Positions 15,407-28,661 are shown, numbered from the stretch's first letter. The stretch is 64,000 bases of DNA from Gongronella butleri (GCA_025201375.1 JAIWZP010000028.1:372001-436000), one strand, 5' to 3'. Numbers and translations are program-made. Notes: generated from the sequence alone by a model not told the origin.

Positions 15407-18400
15407 ATGTGGATGTCTGATGTCAATCCTCGCAAATACACGTCGTATTTGGGCACCACAGCGGCCAATCCTCAAGACACTGGCGCGCCATCTGTTGTTG
15501 TTCGGTAAGTGTTTAGGGAAAAAAAAGACGAACCAATGGCTCAATTTTCGATTTATTTGTTTTATTTAGTGGCGACAATGACCATTTGATGGGCAGTGGG
15601 TCGTTTGGGTCGTCTGGCCTGACGTCACCGTCGGTGCGGCGGTCGCGTGCAGACACAATGCCCTCGCGTCCATCCTTTCCATATGGTCCCATGACCAATG
15701 CGCCATCGAGTCAGGAAGACCTGTTTGCGGCGGCCATGAGCACAGCGTCATCGTCGTCGTCGTCGCTTCAGCCGCCTACTGCGGCGGGCAGGCACCGGTC
15801 GGGATCAATGACGCTGCCTGCGACCGAGGGGTTCAACAATGCGTTGCTTCCGCCGCCTTCCATGGGATATTCGAGCCTTGTGGATGAATCTGTGGCCAGC
15901 ACCATGGCATCCTTGGGCCTGGACGAACACCATGATGCGCCTTCACATCCACCGCAGCAACAGCAGCATGCTCATCATCATCAACACCCCCAAAACCCCC
16001 ATCACCATCGCCATCGCGCTTATACCGTCGCCACACGCGCCCCCACCACGTCGCTCAACACCATCACCCCGTCCATTGCTGCTGCTGCATCCAATACCAG
16101 CCTCGCAAGCTCGAATAGCAGCTCAGACAGGCTTGGCGACTCGTTGTCCCTCGGATTCTCCCCATTTTCACCACAAACACGCACCAGTCTCCAGCGTCCG
16201 CGTGCCATTAGCCTCGGCATGGCCGACGACACATTCAGCCCCTTTGACATGTCCACCCCGATCGCGTCGCACCTCAATCCCCCACAACAACAGCAGCAAC
16301 AACAGACCCTTCATCATCCGCCACACCCGTCACACCATTTCTTGGATCAGCAGCGCTCCCTTCGCATGTCGCGCTCCTCGGGCAACCTTCTTGACATGTC
16401 CCAGCCGCGCTTTGACATGGACGAGTTGATCCCCGTAAGAAAGAAAAAAGTCGAGAAAAACAAATCGAAAACATGGAAAAATGAAAGAAAATGGCATCTC
16501 ACCGCCCTCCCTTTTTTTTTTTTTTGTTTGCTTAGGATGAAATCAATGCGATGCCCTCCGTGTCGTCATCAACGTCGGCGGCCTTGGACTCGCCGTCGTC
16601 GACGCCGTCGCAAGTGCCATCGCGCGCGCTTTGGATTGGCAACATCAATCCATCGATCAGCGTGAATGACCTGATGCAACAATTCTCGCTGTATGGTCCC
16701 GTGGAAAGCGCACGCATCCTGTCGGACAAGGAATGCGGCTTTGTCAACTTTATCCACGTCGAGTCCGCAGTTGCCGCGAAAAACGACCTGGAGACGCGCC
16801 TTGGCAGCAAATTGGGCGGCACCGCTGTCCGTGTCGGCTTTGGCAAGGCCGACGTTGCCTTGGCCATGGCCTTGACCAATGAGGCTGGTCCCAATGCCCA
16901 AGGCCCCACACGTTCACTCTGTAAAGAAAAGTTCGCAAAACAAAAACAAAAAAAAAAAAAAAAAGCGAGAAATGGAGAAAAAAGAAAAGCAGGGGGAAAA
17001 CAGGAACTTTTCTGACACCTTTTTTTTGAATGAACAGGGGTCGGCAACATTCCGTCGAATACGAATGCGGCCATGCTGCAAAGCGTGTTTCAAGGTTTTG
17101 GACGCATCGAGTCGATTCGGATTCTTTCACACAAGAATTGCGGGTTCATCAACTTTGAACATCAAGAGGATGCCGTGTTGGCACGCAAGACGTTGCAAAA
17201 CAAAGAGATTCTGGGCTCGGGCAGCGGTACCGTGCGCATTGGGTTTGCCAAGGCACCGACGGCCGAGGATTTGTCCAGTGCCGATGTGTATTTGACGCGC
17301 ATGCACCTGCACCAGTCTGTTCAGCAGCCATCTGTTCAGCCATCGTCTGTTCAGCCATCGGTTCAACAGCCATCATCGATTCAACAGCAGCAGCCATCGC
17401 CGGTTCAACAACAGCAACAACAAATGCAGGCATTGCAACAAGTGCCGCCCGCGCAGCAGCCCATGCCCATACTTCAAGCTGCGCCGCCACCATCCGCTGC
17501 TCAGCCCGCTAATGCATCGACCAATCCGTCCATTGACACGTATCAAGCTGCGCAATGGGCCACCGCCATGATGATGACCACCATGATGAGCGCAACAAGC
17601 AATCATAATAACAACAACAATCACCATGGTCACACCCCCAATCAACCGCAGCCCTCCTTGTACGCCGCCCTCGCCGCGGAGCGCCAATTCATCATGAAGC
17701 AGCTCAGCCATCAAGAAAATCACCATCAACTTCAAGAAAGACACACCGTCTCGTATTTCTCGGTGATTCCCCCCGTGCCCGAACTCAGTGCCGATCGAAC
17801 CCTCGAGCCTTTGCGCCTTCGTGAAATCCGCAAGCGCCTCGAAAGCGGCCAAGCCATCCAGGACGTCGAAATCATCGCCCAGGAGTGCATGCACGAGATT
17901 GTCGAGCTGTGCAGCGATTACATTGGCAATGTCATTGTCCAGCGCCTCTTTGAGCACTGTGCTGAGCAGACAAAGGACCAGATGCTCCAGCGCATCGCTC
18001 CTTACCTTGCCGCCATTGGTGTCCACAAAAATGGCACTTGGGCCGTCCAAAAAATCATCGATCACGCCAATTCGCCCATTCAAGTAAGAACCATGAAGAA
18101 AAAGAGAATGGAAGCAATCGGCGTACTCACCTCCCCTTTTCCCCCTTTCCCCCTTTTTTTTTCCTTATTTTCTCGTTTTTCTCTCTCTCTTTTTTTTTTT
18201 TTCTCCTTTCCATCTAGTTCGAGCTCATTCGTCAGCATATCGCGCCGTATGTGCCTTTGCTCTTGCTGGACCAATTTGGCAATTATGTGGTGCAATGCTG
18301 CCTGATGCGCATGGGCCAAGAGCAAAACCAGTACATTTTTGACGCGATTGTGGACAAATGCTGGGAGATTGGGCAAGGCCGATTTGGCGCGCGCGCGGTA

Positions 18401-19264
18401 CGCGCGATTCTCGAGACAAGCGTGGTGACGCGTGAGCAGCGCATCTATTGCGCGGCGGCCATTGTGCAAAACGCGGTGTTGCTCACGACCAATGCCAACG
18501 GCACGTTGTTGCTCGTGTGGTTCCTGGATACCTCGGACTTTGCTGGGCGCTACAAGGTGTTGTGTCCGCGCCTGCTGCCGCATCTTAGCAAGCTGTGCAC
18601 ACACAAGCTCGGGTCCATGACCGTCTTCAAGTTGATCCAGCAAAACGAGGACCCGGACACCGCCGCTCTTGTGTTAAACACCCTCACCACCGACGACCAT
18701 GTCCTCGACGATGTGCTTCGCGACCAAATCCATGGCGTCACCTTGCTGCAAAAGATCCTTGCCTTGCCAACCATGAAAAAGGATCGCCACAAGGCATTGG
18801 TCGCCCAGGTCCACGCGTCCCTCGACCGTCTAAAGGCACACCACATCCAGGGCTATAAAAAACTCTTTGACGAGCTCGCCATCCCCACGTCGTCATCGTC
18901 ATCGTCGTCATCCTCCACCACCCCCAACTTGGAAAATCAAAATCAAAATCACAATCACCTCAATGCCTCCACGCCAGACCCGCAGGACAATGTCGACATG
19001 GCCGCTTGGATGAAGGACCCCCAGGCCGTCGCCATGATGGCAAACATGTATGCCGCCGCCATGACCGCCTCTGCGTCCTCATCCTCCCCAAACAATCTCA
19101 ATCCCAATGCCGCCACCGCCGTGCCATTGAACAATGACCAACAGACACAACTGCCAATGCCTGATATGCCCCAATTGCCACATATCTTGCGCCAAATCAT
19201 GCAATCGTCCAACAAAAACGCCAATGTCGCCGCCAATGCCCACGACGACTCAAAGCAATTGTAA
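15407..19264 (+). CDS. PUF-family RNA-binding protein with two RRMs (JSN1/PUF2-like)
   Basis: 1146 residues in five exons (15407-15504, 15570-16434, 16536-16920, 17038-18083, 18218-19264). The N-terminus is long, disordered and rich in Ser, Gln and His. RRM1 lies at about 345-425 (ALWIGNINPSI...CGFVNFIHVE) and RRM2 at about 449-520 (LWVGNIPSNT...CGFINFEHQE), each with recognisable RNP2 and RNP1. A Gln/Pro/Ser linker follows, then Pumilio repeats at about 690-1010 (NVIVQRLFEH, GTWAVQKIID, NYVVQCCLMR, ARAVRAILE). The Ser-rich C-tail is low in complexity. RRM plus PUF is the layout of yeast Jsn1/Puf1 and Puf2, which bind mRNAs, many for membrane or mitochondrion-associated proteins, and control their stability or localisation. 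Targets here are unknown. The 5' leader has a CT microsatellite. Confidence 0.93.
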
Positions 19265-19766
19265 ACACACACACTCCCACACACTCACTCGATGTAAAAT
19301 AGACCCCTCCTGCTGGTTGTAGAAAAAAAAATCTCGGGGGGAACGGGCGACTTTTTTTTCTTTTTCCTCTTTTGTGCTGTTTTTGGTTGCTTTTTTCTAT
19401 TTTTTTTTCTCTCTCTTTCTTCTATTTTTCGCTTTCCATCCCCGTTCCTTTCTGTACATATACAATGGATTTCTCTCTTTTATTTGTTTGGTTCATCAAT
19501 GCTGGCAATAAACATGGTTTCTTCACATCCTCGTCTTTTTTAGATGATGGTCGGCCCATGACTGACCGCGGTGCCGCGCATTGTCAGCGGCGCAATTCGT
19601 CCCGCAAACAAGGACACGACGCGTGCCATTGGCGCGTCCATCGGCCCGAACGCGTCGCGCTGTTGCAAAAGTCGATGGGCGGGGGAAATATAAAAAACAG
19701 GATCCCGCGAGTCGCACAGGACAAAAGAAAAAAAAAAGGGGGGTGGGCGGAACTGGGCCTTTTTTT
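19265..19766. other. Convergent 3' spacer
   Basis: Short spacer between the 3' ends of the PUF gene (+) and the kinase gene (-). AATAAA at about 19506 could serve the PUF transcript. Otherwise T- and A-runs only. Confidence 0.5.
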
Positions 19767-20948
19767 TCACGAGGTGGCACACCAGGGATGCTGCTTGATT
19801 TGGTCCAGCGTGAGGCGTTCACATGGATCCAGGCGAAGCATCTTGCTCAACAGGTCGAGCAATTGCGGATGTACATCAATGCTGTTGCCCGCGGAGGTGG
19901 TGACTAGCGACGCGACAAGCTGATGGTACAGCAGACTCGACGTCAATGGCACCTGCTCAAACGGCAGCTTGCCAAACACCATGCAATACAGCGTCATCCC
20001 AAGCGCCCAAATATCAATGGCAGCAGCACGCTTTTCAATTGTCTTGTCTTGCATCAAATGGCTCGCGAATTCGGGCGCTGTGAACGCTGGCGTGCCGCAT
20101 CGGTTGCTTGTCGCCGTGGCCGTGGCCGTGGTCATGGTCGTTGGCCCTTGGCTGCTGATGCTGCCTCGACGAACACGGAATGCACTGCCAAAATCGATCA
20201 ATTTCACCTGTTGCTTTTTGTTGACAAGAATGTTGTCTGGCTTGATGTCACCATGAATGATGCCCTGATTGTGCACTAAAAAAAAGGGGAAAAAAAGAGA
20301 AATGACGTCAGAAAACAAAGGAGGTGCACGATTTTAAATAGATTTACCATAGCTGAGAGCATCAACAAGTTGCAGAAAAAGTGACTTGCACGAGGCAAGG
20401 TCCAATGGCTTTGGCTCTGCCCTGTGCAGATCCACAAGAACAGAGCCCTTGACCCATTCGGTCACAAGATAATAACTATTTTCGTCCTCGAATTCGTCAA
20501 TCCAGCGAATGATCTTGTCATTTTCAAGCGATTGGAGAATGTCCGACTCGCCCATGCTGCGCAATGGTGCCTGGTCGATGCTGAGACGACGTCGCTTGGC
20601 CGCGTTCTTCGGGTGTCGCGCGTATAACATGGCCTGATACGCCTGTCGCTGTTGACGGAGCAAATTCATCTCTTTAATGGCCTGCAAAATGGAGAGAGAA
20701 AAAAAGGCATGAGTGGGCGCAATCCCTTTTATTTTTATTTTTTTAGCATTGCTTACATAGAGCTTCTTGGTGTGGACATCCATGCCAAGATGGATGACTG
20801 CCGTCGAGCCGCGCGCAAGCTCCTTGAGCAGGCGATAGTGCTTGACAAGGCGGCCCGTCATCAGCGACGACATGTTAATGCCAATCAGCGTGTCTTTGTA
20901 GCTGGCGCTCGCTTTGTGTAAAAGAGTAGGATGGAACCAACGTGTCAT
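19767..20948 (-). CDS. Serine/threonine protein kinase, possibly CaMKK/SNF1-activating type
   Basis: 344 residues; exons (minus) 20948-20757, 20681-20348 and 20275-19767. The kinase domain fills most of the protein. The glycine loop is altered (ELARGSTAVIHLG instead of GxGxxG). The ATP lysine is in YAIKEMN. The catalytic loop is HGDIKPDN, with Gly replacing the usual Arg of HRD; the metal motif is DFG (KLIDFGSAF). The activation segment ends GTPAFTAPE, followed by DIWALGMTLYCMVFGKLPF. GTPAF.APE and the PF-type helix resemble fungal SNF1-activating and CaMKK/LKB1 kinases, so that is my best guess. An HGD kinase is not activated through the usual HRD arginine-phosphate contact (established for non-RD kinases). 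The start at 20948 is used because upstream sequence is low complexity. Confidence 0.85.
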
Positions 20949-22040
20949 CGTTAAAGATTTATCGGTATGAGTGTTAAAATGATAGAAAAATGAAAAAGAA
21001 GCACAAAAAAAAAAAGGGAAAAAGGGGGGAAAAAACCTAATATAGAAGCCCAATTTTTTTTTGCCAAGCGGGCAAAAAAGACAAGACAGAGACAAGCAAA
21101 TTCAAAGGGGGTGCCACGCGGCATGCTCCGATGCCGATCAAAACAAAAGGCAATGCCGATGAAAAAGCACAGAAAAACATGGCGCCATGCAAGCTGCATG
21201 CCTGTCATTTTCTTGGCCCCCCGTGCCAATGAATGTGATGCAGCTCATGGTCGACGTTCTTTTGGCCTTGGCATTGCATCGGTCAGGACACTTGTTTTTC
21301 GCTCGTTTGCTTGTCAAGTCAATTTTTTTTTAGTTCTTCATGGCTCACCAATGTTTATTACGTGTTTGCCTATTGTTTGACGGGAACCCGCCTGCTGGGC
21401 AAAACACCCACGTGAAGATGAAAAAAGACAAGTCTGCGGATCAAACGAGTCAAATTCACATGCTTTTTTTGTTTGACCCCTTGGATTTTCAAACGCCGTC
21501 GCCCAACCTGTCACTAGCCAGCGACCGCGTGCCACTCATTCGCCACAAGGGAACCAATGCGTATCAATCTCATCGCGGCAACCTTCAAAACAAGGGGGCG
21601 CAAAAATTCTGAAAGATCAGGATTGATAGCAACCCCAAGCAAAACATGAAACGATGATACGCATGCGATGACCCTGGCAATCGCCAGCGTGCCGCCTTTG
21701 AACATGGAGTGATAATGGGGTAAAAGCATGGCTTGTCGACGGGCAAGATTGCCGCCATTTGACTTTCATGGTCATTTTTATGCAAACAGCACGCCGCTCA
21801 ATTGCTTCCAACGTGATTCAGCTGCGTGTGATGGCAGAGGACACGAGAAGGGTGCATCTGATACCCAACCTGACTAATGTAAACAGAGTAAATCGGGCAA
21901 TTCATGCATCTAAAAGGTCAAATCGCCTCAATTTCACAAATGGCTAGCGTGACACCAGTCCGATCTCTTGCCAACTTGGGATCCCATGTCGTTTGTCGCT
22001 TCTGGATGTATCATATAAGCGCATTTTAAATCCTGAAAAA

Positions 22041-22318
22041 GTGCCCCCGGAGACGGTTTGGCCGAAAAACGCAAATTGGAGATTGTAAAAAGGTCAATTG
22101 GCGAGAAAACTAGAAACAGCCCCGCGAAAAGCGTCCTAGGATGAACGACAACCTAGAAATGTACCATGTAAGCAAATTTTATCTCCTCAAAAGGTGCCTC
22201 TAGAGATGATTTGGCCGGAAAGCGCCATTTTGAGAGTGTACAAATGTCGATGGCCGAGAAAACTTGAACTGGCCCCGCGAAAAGCGCCCAGAATGAACGA
22301 GCAACCTAGAAACTCTGA
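22041..22318. repeat. Diverged tandem duplication, unit about 152 bp
   Basis: 22041-22165 and 22193-22318 align along their length (GTGCC...AGA..G.TTTGGCCG, CGAGAAAAC, CCCCGCGAAAAGCG, GAACGA...CAACCTAGAAA). No coding frame is conserved. Confidence 0.7.
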
Positions 22319-22359
22319 ATGGATACCAGCATCAAGCTATAAAAGAAGCATAGCGGCAA

Positions 22360-22620
22360 GCAGTTTCAACATCAAAGATTGGCCGCGGCGAGCTTCAAAA
22401 CAAGAATCGGAAAACCAGGTCTTCAGAATCGCACCAAACTTTGTCGCATGAAGCAATGCATGGAGAAACCACGAGAATGACAAAAAAAGAGCGTGGTCAA
22501 TCTGCTAATTCGCGAGCAAAGCTTGATTTTATAGTTTACTTTCCGTGCGATCTCCGCAGCTAAAACGCGTTTAAATGGCGCGCTGGCACATTCATCGGCA
22601 GCAGATACTACAGATCTACG
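22360..22620. repeat. Dispersed repeat related to 47850-48090
   Basis: Shares ordered blocks with 47850-48090, for example AGGTCTTCAGAATCGCACC against AGGTCTCCAGAATTGCGCC, followed by CAAACTTT and GGAGAAAC. Non-coding and of unknown family. Confidence 0.6.
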
Positions 22621-24120
22621 AATTGGATAAGAAACGAGGAGCAGGAAATAAGACTGAAACGCGTTTTTTGACGCGTCGCAAATTGGCCAAAATCTGACCA
22701 CTTTTCGTCATCATGTCAACTTTTTTAGAACTCAAATTCCCGCTGATCACGACTAGTCACATGAATCTCAAGCCACGCTCTTTCTGATGATCCAAGTTTG
22801 AAGGTGCTGCGATCATTTTTCGCTGAGCTAGCCTTGGCTAGAAAATTCGGTCGAAAACGACATTTATTACATTTTGTGCGAAAACCGGTCAATGAACCTT
22901 CTTTTTTTATTGCATTTCTGTCAGCGAAAGAGGACCATTTCTCATGTGGTTGAATGGCGCATCGATCCGAGGACCTAAATTCTGCATTTCAAAATTCCTC
23001 GACTGCACCTCTTGGAAATTTGACGATTTTTGAAAATGCCCATTGCACGTTATCTAGTGACCGCAGAACTGCAAGAGTGGGCTCATTTGAAGGCGAATGC
23101 GTGGCACAATCCGCCCAAAGGAGCAAAAGGGTGCGCAGATTGCAAATCCTGGAGAAACGATCGTTTTACATTAAATACACGCTAATCGCGAATTGCGCGT
23201 CAAACACGTAATCAATAATCTGTTTTATTCACGCCATATGCGAATAATGAATGACTAAATCGTCTGTGGAAAGTTTAAAACGCGGAGGTCCAAGCAATTT
23301 TGGGTAGCGCATCCAAAATAATGTCAGATTGCACAATTATGCATATCTGGCGGCATTACACTGGTCCAAATCCTGTTAAAATTTTACATCCTGAATGATT
23401 CTCGTAGAGAGAGAAGCATGTGCCAATATGTCTTACATGCCAAAAAATCAAGTTTACGCATTTTGGGAATGCCATTTGCGTGAATTTTAAAGAGTTCGAC
23501 AATAAAACAATCAAAGACTGCTGTCCAGACAATCAAAAATGACCACATCTCAAAGCGAGCTTCACAGCGCAGCATTGGGATTCAATGATGGACAACGATC
23601 AAAATGGCCGCAGCCCGTTAAGAAAAACCAACATTGTCGCAAATTGATGTTTTTTGATGTCTACTCGACGACAACGCGTGTCATAGACCCCACATTATGA
23701 TGAAGCCGGCGAACCATCGCCAGAGACGCGAAACATGCTGTGGAAACTAGACATAGACGCGTTCTTTTGACCTGTTTGCAAATTGTATAAGCATATGCGT
23801 GAAACGTGTCATTTCTCCACGAGACCACGTGCCAGAGATTTCAAATTGAAAACGTCACGCGAACCATCACCAGAGAGGCGAGACATGCCGAGAAAACGCG
23901 TGGCTACAGTATTTAATAAAATTACCACACTGATATGCAAATAGAATAAAATCAAAGAGATCCATGAATAAAAAAGTGAGCTAGGACTAGCCAAAGCTGA
24001 TTTTATTTTCTATTCAGAGTAGGGAGATGATTTACAGACCTAGCAAATACAATTTATATACAATATAATGAATTAGAGGGGGGGGGAGGATGAAATGAAA
24101 AAAATGGCAAAAAGGCGCGT

Positions 24121-25437
24121 TTACACCTTGCTGTCGATGGGTGCCTTCTCGCTCACGATGCGTGTCTCATGCTCGGTGACTTTGACGGCACCATCTTCAG
24201 TGACATAGGCCTTGGCGTTGTCGAGCATGACGTCGGCATCCACTTCCTTGAATTCGCCACGCTTAGCCTTGGCAATGGCACGGCGGCGGTCGCGGATGTT
24301 GAGGTACACCAAGTACGCCGCCATCAGAATCCAGTACAGGCAGTAGCTCACGATCGTGCCAATTGTCGCCACATTATTCCATCCTATCCAATTGTAAAAT
24401 GTCAATAAAAAGAGAAAAATGCGTTCTTCTATTCAATCTCTTACCCAAAATCGCGTTGAAAATCTGATAGCCGCCATTGTCAGAGGTGTTTTGCTCTGGA
24501 TTACCCCAGGAGACAGCCCACACAGCCTATCATACAAGACAAGAAAAAAAGGTGAGATTCGTCGCACCACACTTTTTTTTTCATGTTTTTGAACGACGTA
24601 CGGTGGTGACCTTGTAGGTAATGACATCACCACCGTCTTCGGCGCTTTCACCACCGATCACTTGATTCCAAGAATACTGTTCAAAGTAGCCAACGGCCTT
24701 TGACATAAGACCGGCAGCAACGAGATACAAAATGCAGGTGGAAACGATGAAAAACCAGCGCAACTTCAGGAGCGAGCCACCAAAATAGATGAGCACGCCA
24801 ACGAGGGCGCCGCAAATGAGGCCCATAATCACGGCAATGGGGATAGACTTGGCATCGACGTTTAAAGACACACCGGCTATGAAGACGACGCATTCTAACC
24901 CCTCTCTCAGAATAGTGACAAAGGGAAGCAGCAGAAACGAGTACTTTTGCATCCAATGCTTGAATCTCTTGCGCTTGAGCACCTTGTCATTCTCGCCGCC
25001 TTGTTCCAAAATACGTGCAAGCTTGACTTTCCACTTGTCTTGCAATTTTTCCGTGCGCAGAAACGCAATGCCCATAATAGTGATCATAATCACGGCAATC
25101 AAGGAGAAGACACCTTCGTATATGTCCTCAGAGTTCCCCCACCTTTTTAAAAAAAATGGTCAATGGCACGCGTTTTTTCGTTTTTACACTTTTGTGCTTA
25201 CAAGTCGACCAATTTCGTGTACCAAATCGCAATGAAAGCAGCACCAATGCACAGGCAGATGGCCAAGGCAACAAGGGAACCAATCCACACCTGATTGCGC
25301 AGACGACGATACAAGGGTGACTGCACATCAAACGTTTTTTTCAAAAAAGCAAGGAGCACCGACACAATGATCGCAGCTTCCACGGATTCTCTGAATGTGA
25401 TGATGAAAATAGGAACATTAAACAGATCTTCAGCCAT
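24121..25437 (-). CDS. FTR1: High-affinity iron permease FTR1 (copy A)
   Basis: 373 residues; exons (minus) 25437-25202, 25142-24602, 24526-24445 and 24383-24121. FTR1 is the plasma-membrane Fe3+ permease that takes iron handed over by the multicopper oxidase FET3. Seven hydrophobic segments are visible. Both family motifs of form REXXE are present: RESVE in the first helix (ITFRESVEAAII) and REGLE in the central one (VTILREGLECVVF). The C-tail is cytosolic and charged. It is divergent from fet3, with 765 bases between the two start codons containing three ATCWGATAA sites. The intron after ILG in this copy is missing in copy B. The acceptor at 25143 ends AAAAAG, a non-YAG form. Confidence 0.95.
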
Positions 25438-26202
25438 TGTAAAAAATTGCTAGACCAAATCCAAGTGATTGAGATGAGATGAAGGCAAAAAATAAACAAA
25501 AAGTGGGAAAGAGGTAAAAAAAAATTAACACCCGTCGCCCGAAACACAAAAAAGCATCTCTTAGCATCCCGTCAGTAACAATCAGATGCAAAAAAATTTT
25601 GTGACTCGGAGACAATGACCATATAAAAAACAAAAATCACTGTTTTTGGGCGAGATTCTGCGCGAAAAGGGTAAATTTTTTTCTCGTTGCCTAAAAATCA
25701 GCTGATCTAACTGATTATCAGATGGTGGGGGTTGGAGAAATACATTCCTTGATTGGCGATCATTGGACGGACCATGACTGACATCCCGAGGAGTGGCGAG
25801 AACGGAAGGCCAAGAAGGCTTCTTTTTTTTGCGGAGAGATCTCGTTTTGGCGCGCTCTCTTTTTTATCAGATCCTGGGCGCGAGATCGCGAGCGCAACGT
25901 GAGTGGACTGTCTCAGGCTGGGGATGACCAATTCATCTCCGCTTGATAAAAAAAAAAAAACCAAAAATGGCGGGTGCCCCTGCTTTGGTGCATTTCTGAT
26001 TCGGAAGGACCGCGTAAAAGATTTTTTTTCCTGACTCGGGGACGCCTGTTTTATCTGATGCCTCTGATGGAAGAGAAAAGAGAGAGAAAAAGAGGGCGCG
26101 CACCCCCCAAACCTTGTTGATGAAACTTTTTTTTATCAAGTCCCCACTCTCTTTCTTTCCTTTTCTTTCTCTTTTTTTTGTTTCCTTTCCCTCTCTCAAA
26201 CA
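25438..26202. promoter_or_regulatory. Divergent FTR1/FET3 promoter with iron-GATA sites
   Basis: Three perfect copies of ATCWGATAA (minus strand) at 25715-25723, 25864-25872 and 26051-26059, plus weaker GATAA words at about 25934 and 26132. ATCWGATAA is the known site of fungal iron-sensing GATA repressors (SreA/Urbs1/Fep1/Sfu1 family), which shut off uptake genes when iron is plentiful. The sites and position are seen directly; repression here is inference. Confidence 0.75.
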
Positions 26203-28661
26203 ATGAAGATTGCTTGGATCAGCTCGCTGCTGGGACTTGGCGCCTCTGTCGCCCAAGCTGCCATCGTGACCTATGATTGGAACATCACCTATGCCACTGC
26301 CAATCCTGATGGCCTCTTTGAGCGCCGGGTTGTGGGTGTAAATGGACAATGGCCGTAAAGATCATGCAAAAAAAAAAAGGGCGGCAACTTCATGCGAGGC
26401 TAATGCTCATCGGCTTCTTTGTGATTCTTTTTTTTTATTTTTGCCTCCTTGGGCGTTCTTTGCGCACACAGACCTCCTCCCATGAATGTCACTGTGGGCG
26501 ACACCCTTGTCATCAATGCCCTGAACCTGCTGGACGTGCCCACCGCGCTTCACGCGCATGGCATGTTCCAAAACGGCACGCCTTGGTAAAATCGCGGGAT
26601 TGTTTACATGTTTGTGCCTTCGTGGGCTAACTTTTTTTTTTTATGTTGTGACCATAAAGGATGGACGGCCCAGTCGGTGTCACGCAATGGTAAGCCGCTC
26701 AATCCCTCCATTTCAAACCGCGCCCGCGAGCGTCGATCACGTTGATCCTCATTTTTTCTTGTCTTTACAGTGAAATTCCTCCCAATTACGCGCTGCAATA
26801 CAATTTCAACATCACGCAGCACGGCAGCTACTGGATCCACAGCCATTTCAAGGGCCAATACATGGATGGTCTGCGCGCGCCCCTGATTTTGCACAATATC
26901 AATGAAACCTATCACTATGACGAAGAAATCACCGTCACCGTCTCTGATTGGTATCACGCCCAGAGCGACGAGAATCTGGGCACCTTCCTCAATGTCTACA
27001 ATCCAACTGGTAAGCCATTGAAGTTCAAAATGGAAGATACGTGCTCCTCACATTTTTATTCTTGTCTTTCCGCAGGCGCCGAGCCCGTTCCTCAATCGGG
27101 TCTTATCAACGACAATGCTAATTCGTCCTTTTCCTTTGTGCCTGGCAAGACTTACCGCATGCGTCTCATCAACATGTCTGGCTTTGCCACTTTTTACCTA
27201 AACATCGACAATCACACGATGAACATCATCGAGGTCGACGGTGTACGTAACAAAAATGGGCGACACGACGCGATGGGCCGCCTGTTGCTCGCATCAAATG
27301 TCCCTTTTTGCTTATTTTTATTTTTTGCTTTTTTTTTCATTAGATTGAGACTCAAATGACGCCTGTCGACAGCGTGTACCTGACGGCTGCGCAGCGTATC
27401 TCGGTTCTTGTCACTGCCAAGAACGACACGAGCCTGAATTACCTTCTCCACGCCGATATGGACTCGGTCATGTTTGACAAGCTTCCAGAGGACCTGAAGA
27501 CCAGTAAGTCGCATTAATACCTGAATATCTATGATGCTAAACTTGCTCTGCGCATCGTTTTTAGATCTCACGGCGCCCATCTACTATGATCGCTCGCACA
27601 ACAACTTTGCCCAGCCCAATGACATTGGCATGGCAAGCACATTTGACGATTTCAAGCTCGTTCCCTTGATCAATTCCACCGGTGTGCCTCCCCCCGATGT
27701 CACAACCAATCTGACGGTCGTCTTTGAAGTCACGACCGACGGTATCAACCGTGGCATGTTCAATGACCTGCCCTACCTCATGCCCAAAGTCCCGTCGCTT
27801 AACACCATGCTTTCCATGGGCAATTTGTCCTCGGATCCCACCGTCTACGGCCCTCAATCGCAGCAATTCATGTACAAGCATCTCGACATGATCGAGCTCG
27901 CCATCAGCAACACGGACGCCAATGATCATCCTTGTAAAACCTCGTTTTTGCTATTTTTTTTGGATTTTGTTGCTCATTGCCCTCTTTTTCTTCTTGTCCT
28001 CTCCTAGTCCATTTGCACGGCCACACGTTCTACATGGTCGGCCGCGGCCAGGGCGTGTATACGGGCGACGCATCCGTCACGGAATGGGCGTCCAATCCCA
28101 TGAGCCGTGATACCATGGTCGTCGAGAATGGCGGCTTCCGCTTGATCCGTTTCCGCGCTGACAATCCGGGTGTTTGGGTACGTGCGCTGAAAAAAAAAGA
28201 AGCATGGCGATGCGACGCAACGTGTCCTCGATGACAACTTTGCTCATTTTTTCGTTTTTTTTTTTCGCTAGTTTTACCATTGTCACATTGACTGGCATTT
28301 GGAAAGCGGCCTCGCTGCAACGCTCATTGTGGCGCCTGATGTTGCGAATCAGCGCATGACGCTGCCCCAGTCGTTTATCGACGTGTGCAAGGCGGGCGGC
28401 AATGCCGCCACTGGCAATGCGGCTGGCAAAGAAGGTCTTGATCTGAGTGGCGCGCCCAGCGGCATCACATTGATCCCTGACGGGTTCACGCCGCGTGGCA
28501 TCGGCGCCATGGCTGCCTGTATCATTTGTGCCCTCATTGGTATGGGCACCATCTGTTTCTACGCACTTAGCGACCCCGAAAAGAAGGCGCGCGAAATCGC
28601 CGAGCAGCAGCGTGCCAAGGTGGCCACAACAGAGGCCTCCAGCTCCAGCGTTTCCGAATAG
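26203..28661 (+). CDS. FET3: Multicopper ferroxidase FET3
   Basis: 596 residues in nine exons: 26203-26354, 26472-26585, 26660-26689, 26771-27009, 27076-27242, 27344-27503, 27565-27933, 28008-28177, 28272-28661. One exon is only 30 bases. The signal peptide (about 1-19) ends AQA. Three cupredoxin domains carry all four copper motifs: HAHG near 77, WIHSH near 119, HPFHLHGH near 410 and [14 protein letters not shown] near 468. A single C-terminal membrane helix (about 541-563) anchors it, with a short cytosolic tail. Many N-glycosylation sequons are present. FET3 oxidises Fe2+ to Fe3+ outside the cell and passes it to FTR1; both neighbours encode FTR1, so the cluster forms a complete reductive uptake module. 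HPFHLHG rather than the laccase pattern with HWHG, plus the membrane anchor, supports ferroxidase over laccase. Confidence 0.96.

Larger units (their letters stand above)
20949..24120. other. Gene-free spacer with degenerate repeats
   Basis: About 3.2 kb with no supportable gene. The first 500 bases are homopolymer-rich kinase upstream sequence. From 21.6 kb on it is decayed repeat DNA, with a tandem duplication (22041-22318) and a dispersed block (22360-22620). A pair of related short blocks sits at 23700-23760 and 23850-23900 (GCGAACCATC and CCAGAGA). One TACAGTA heptamer lies at 23905. Confidence 0.6.
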
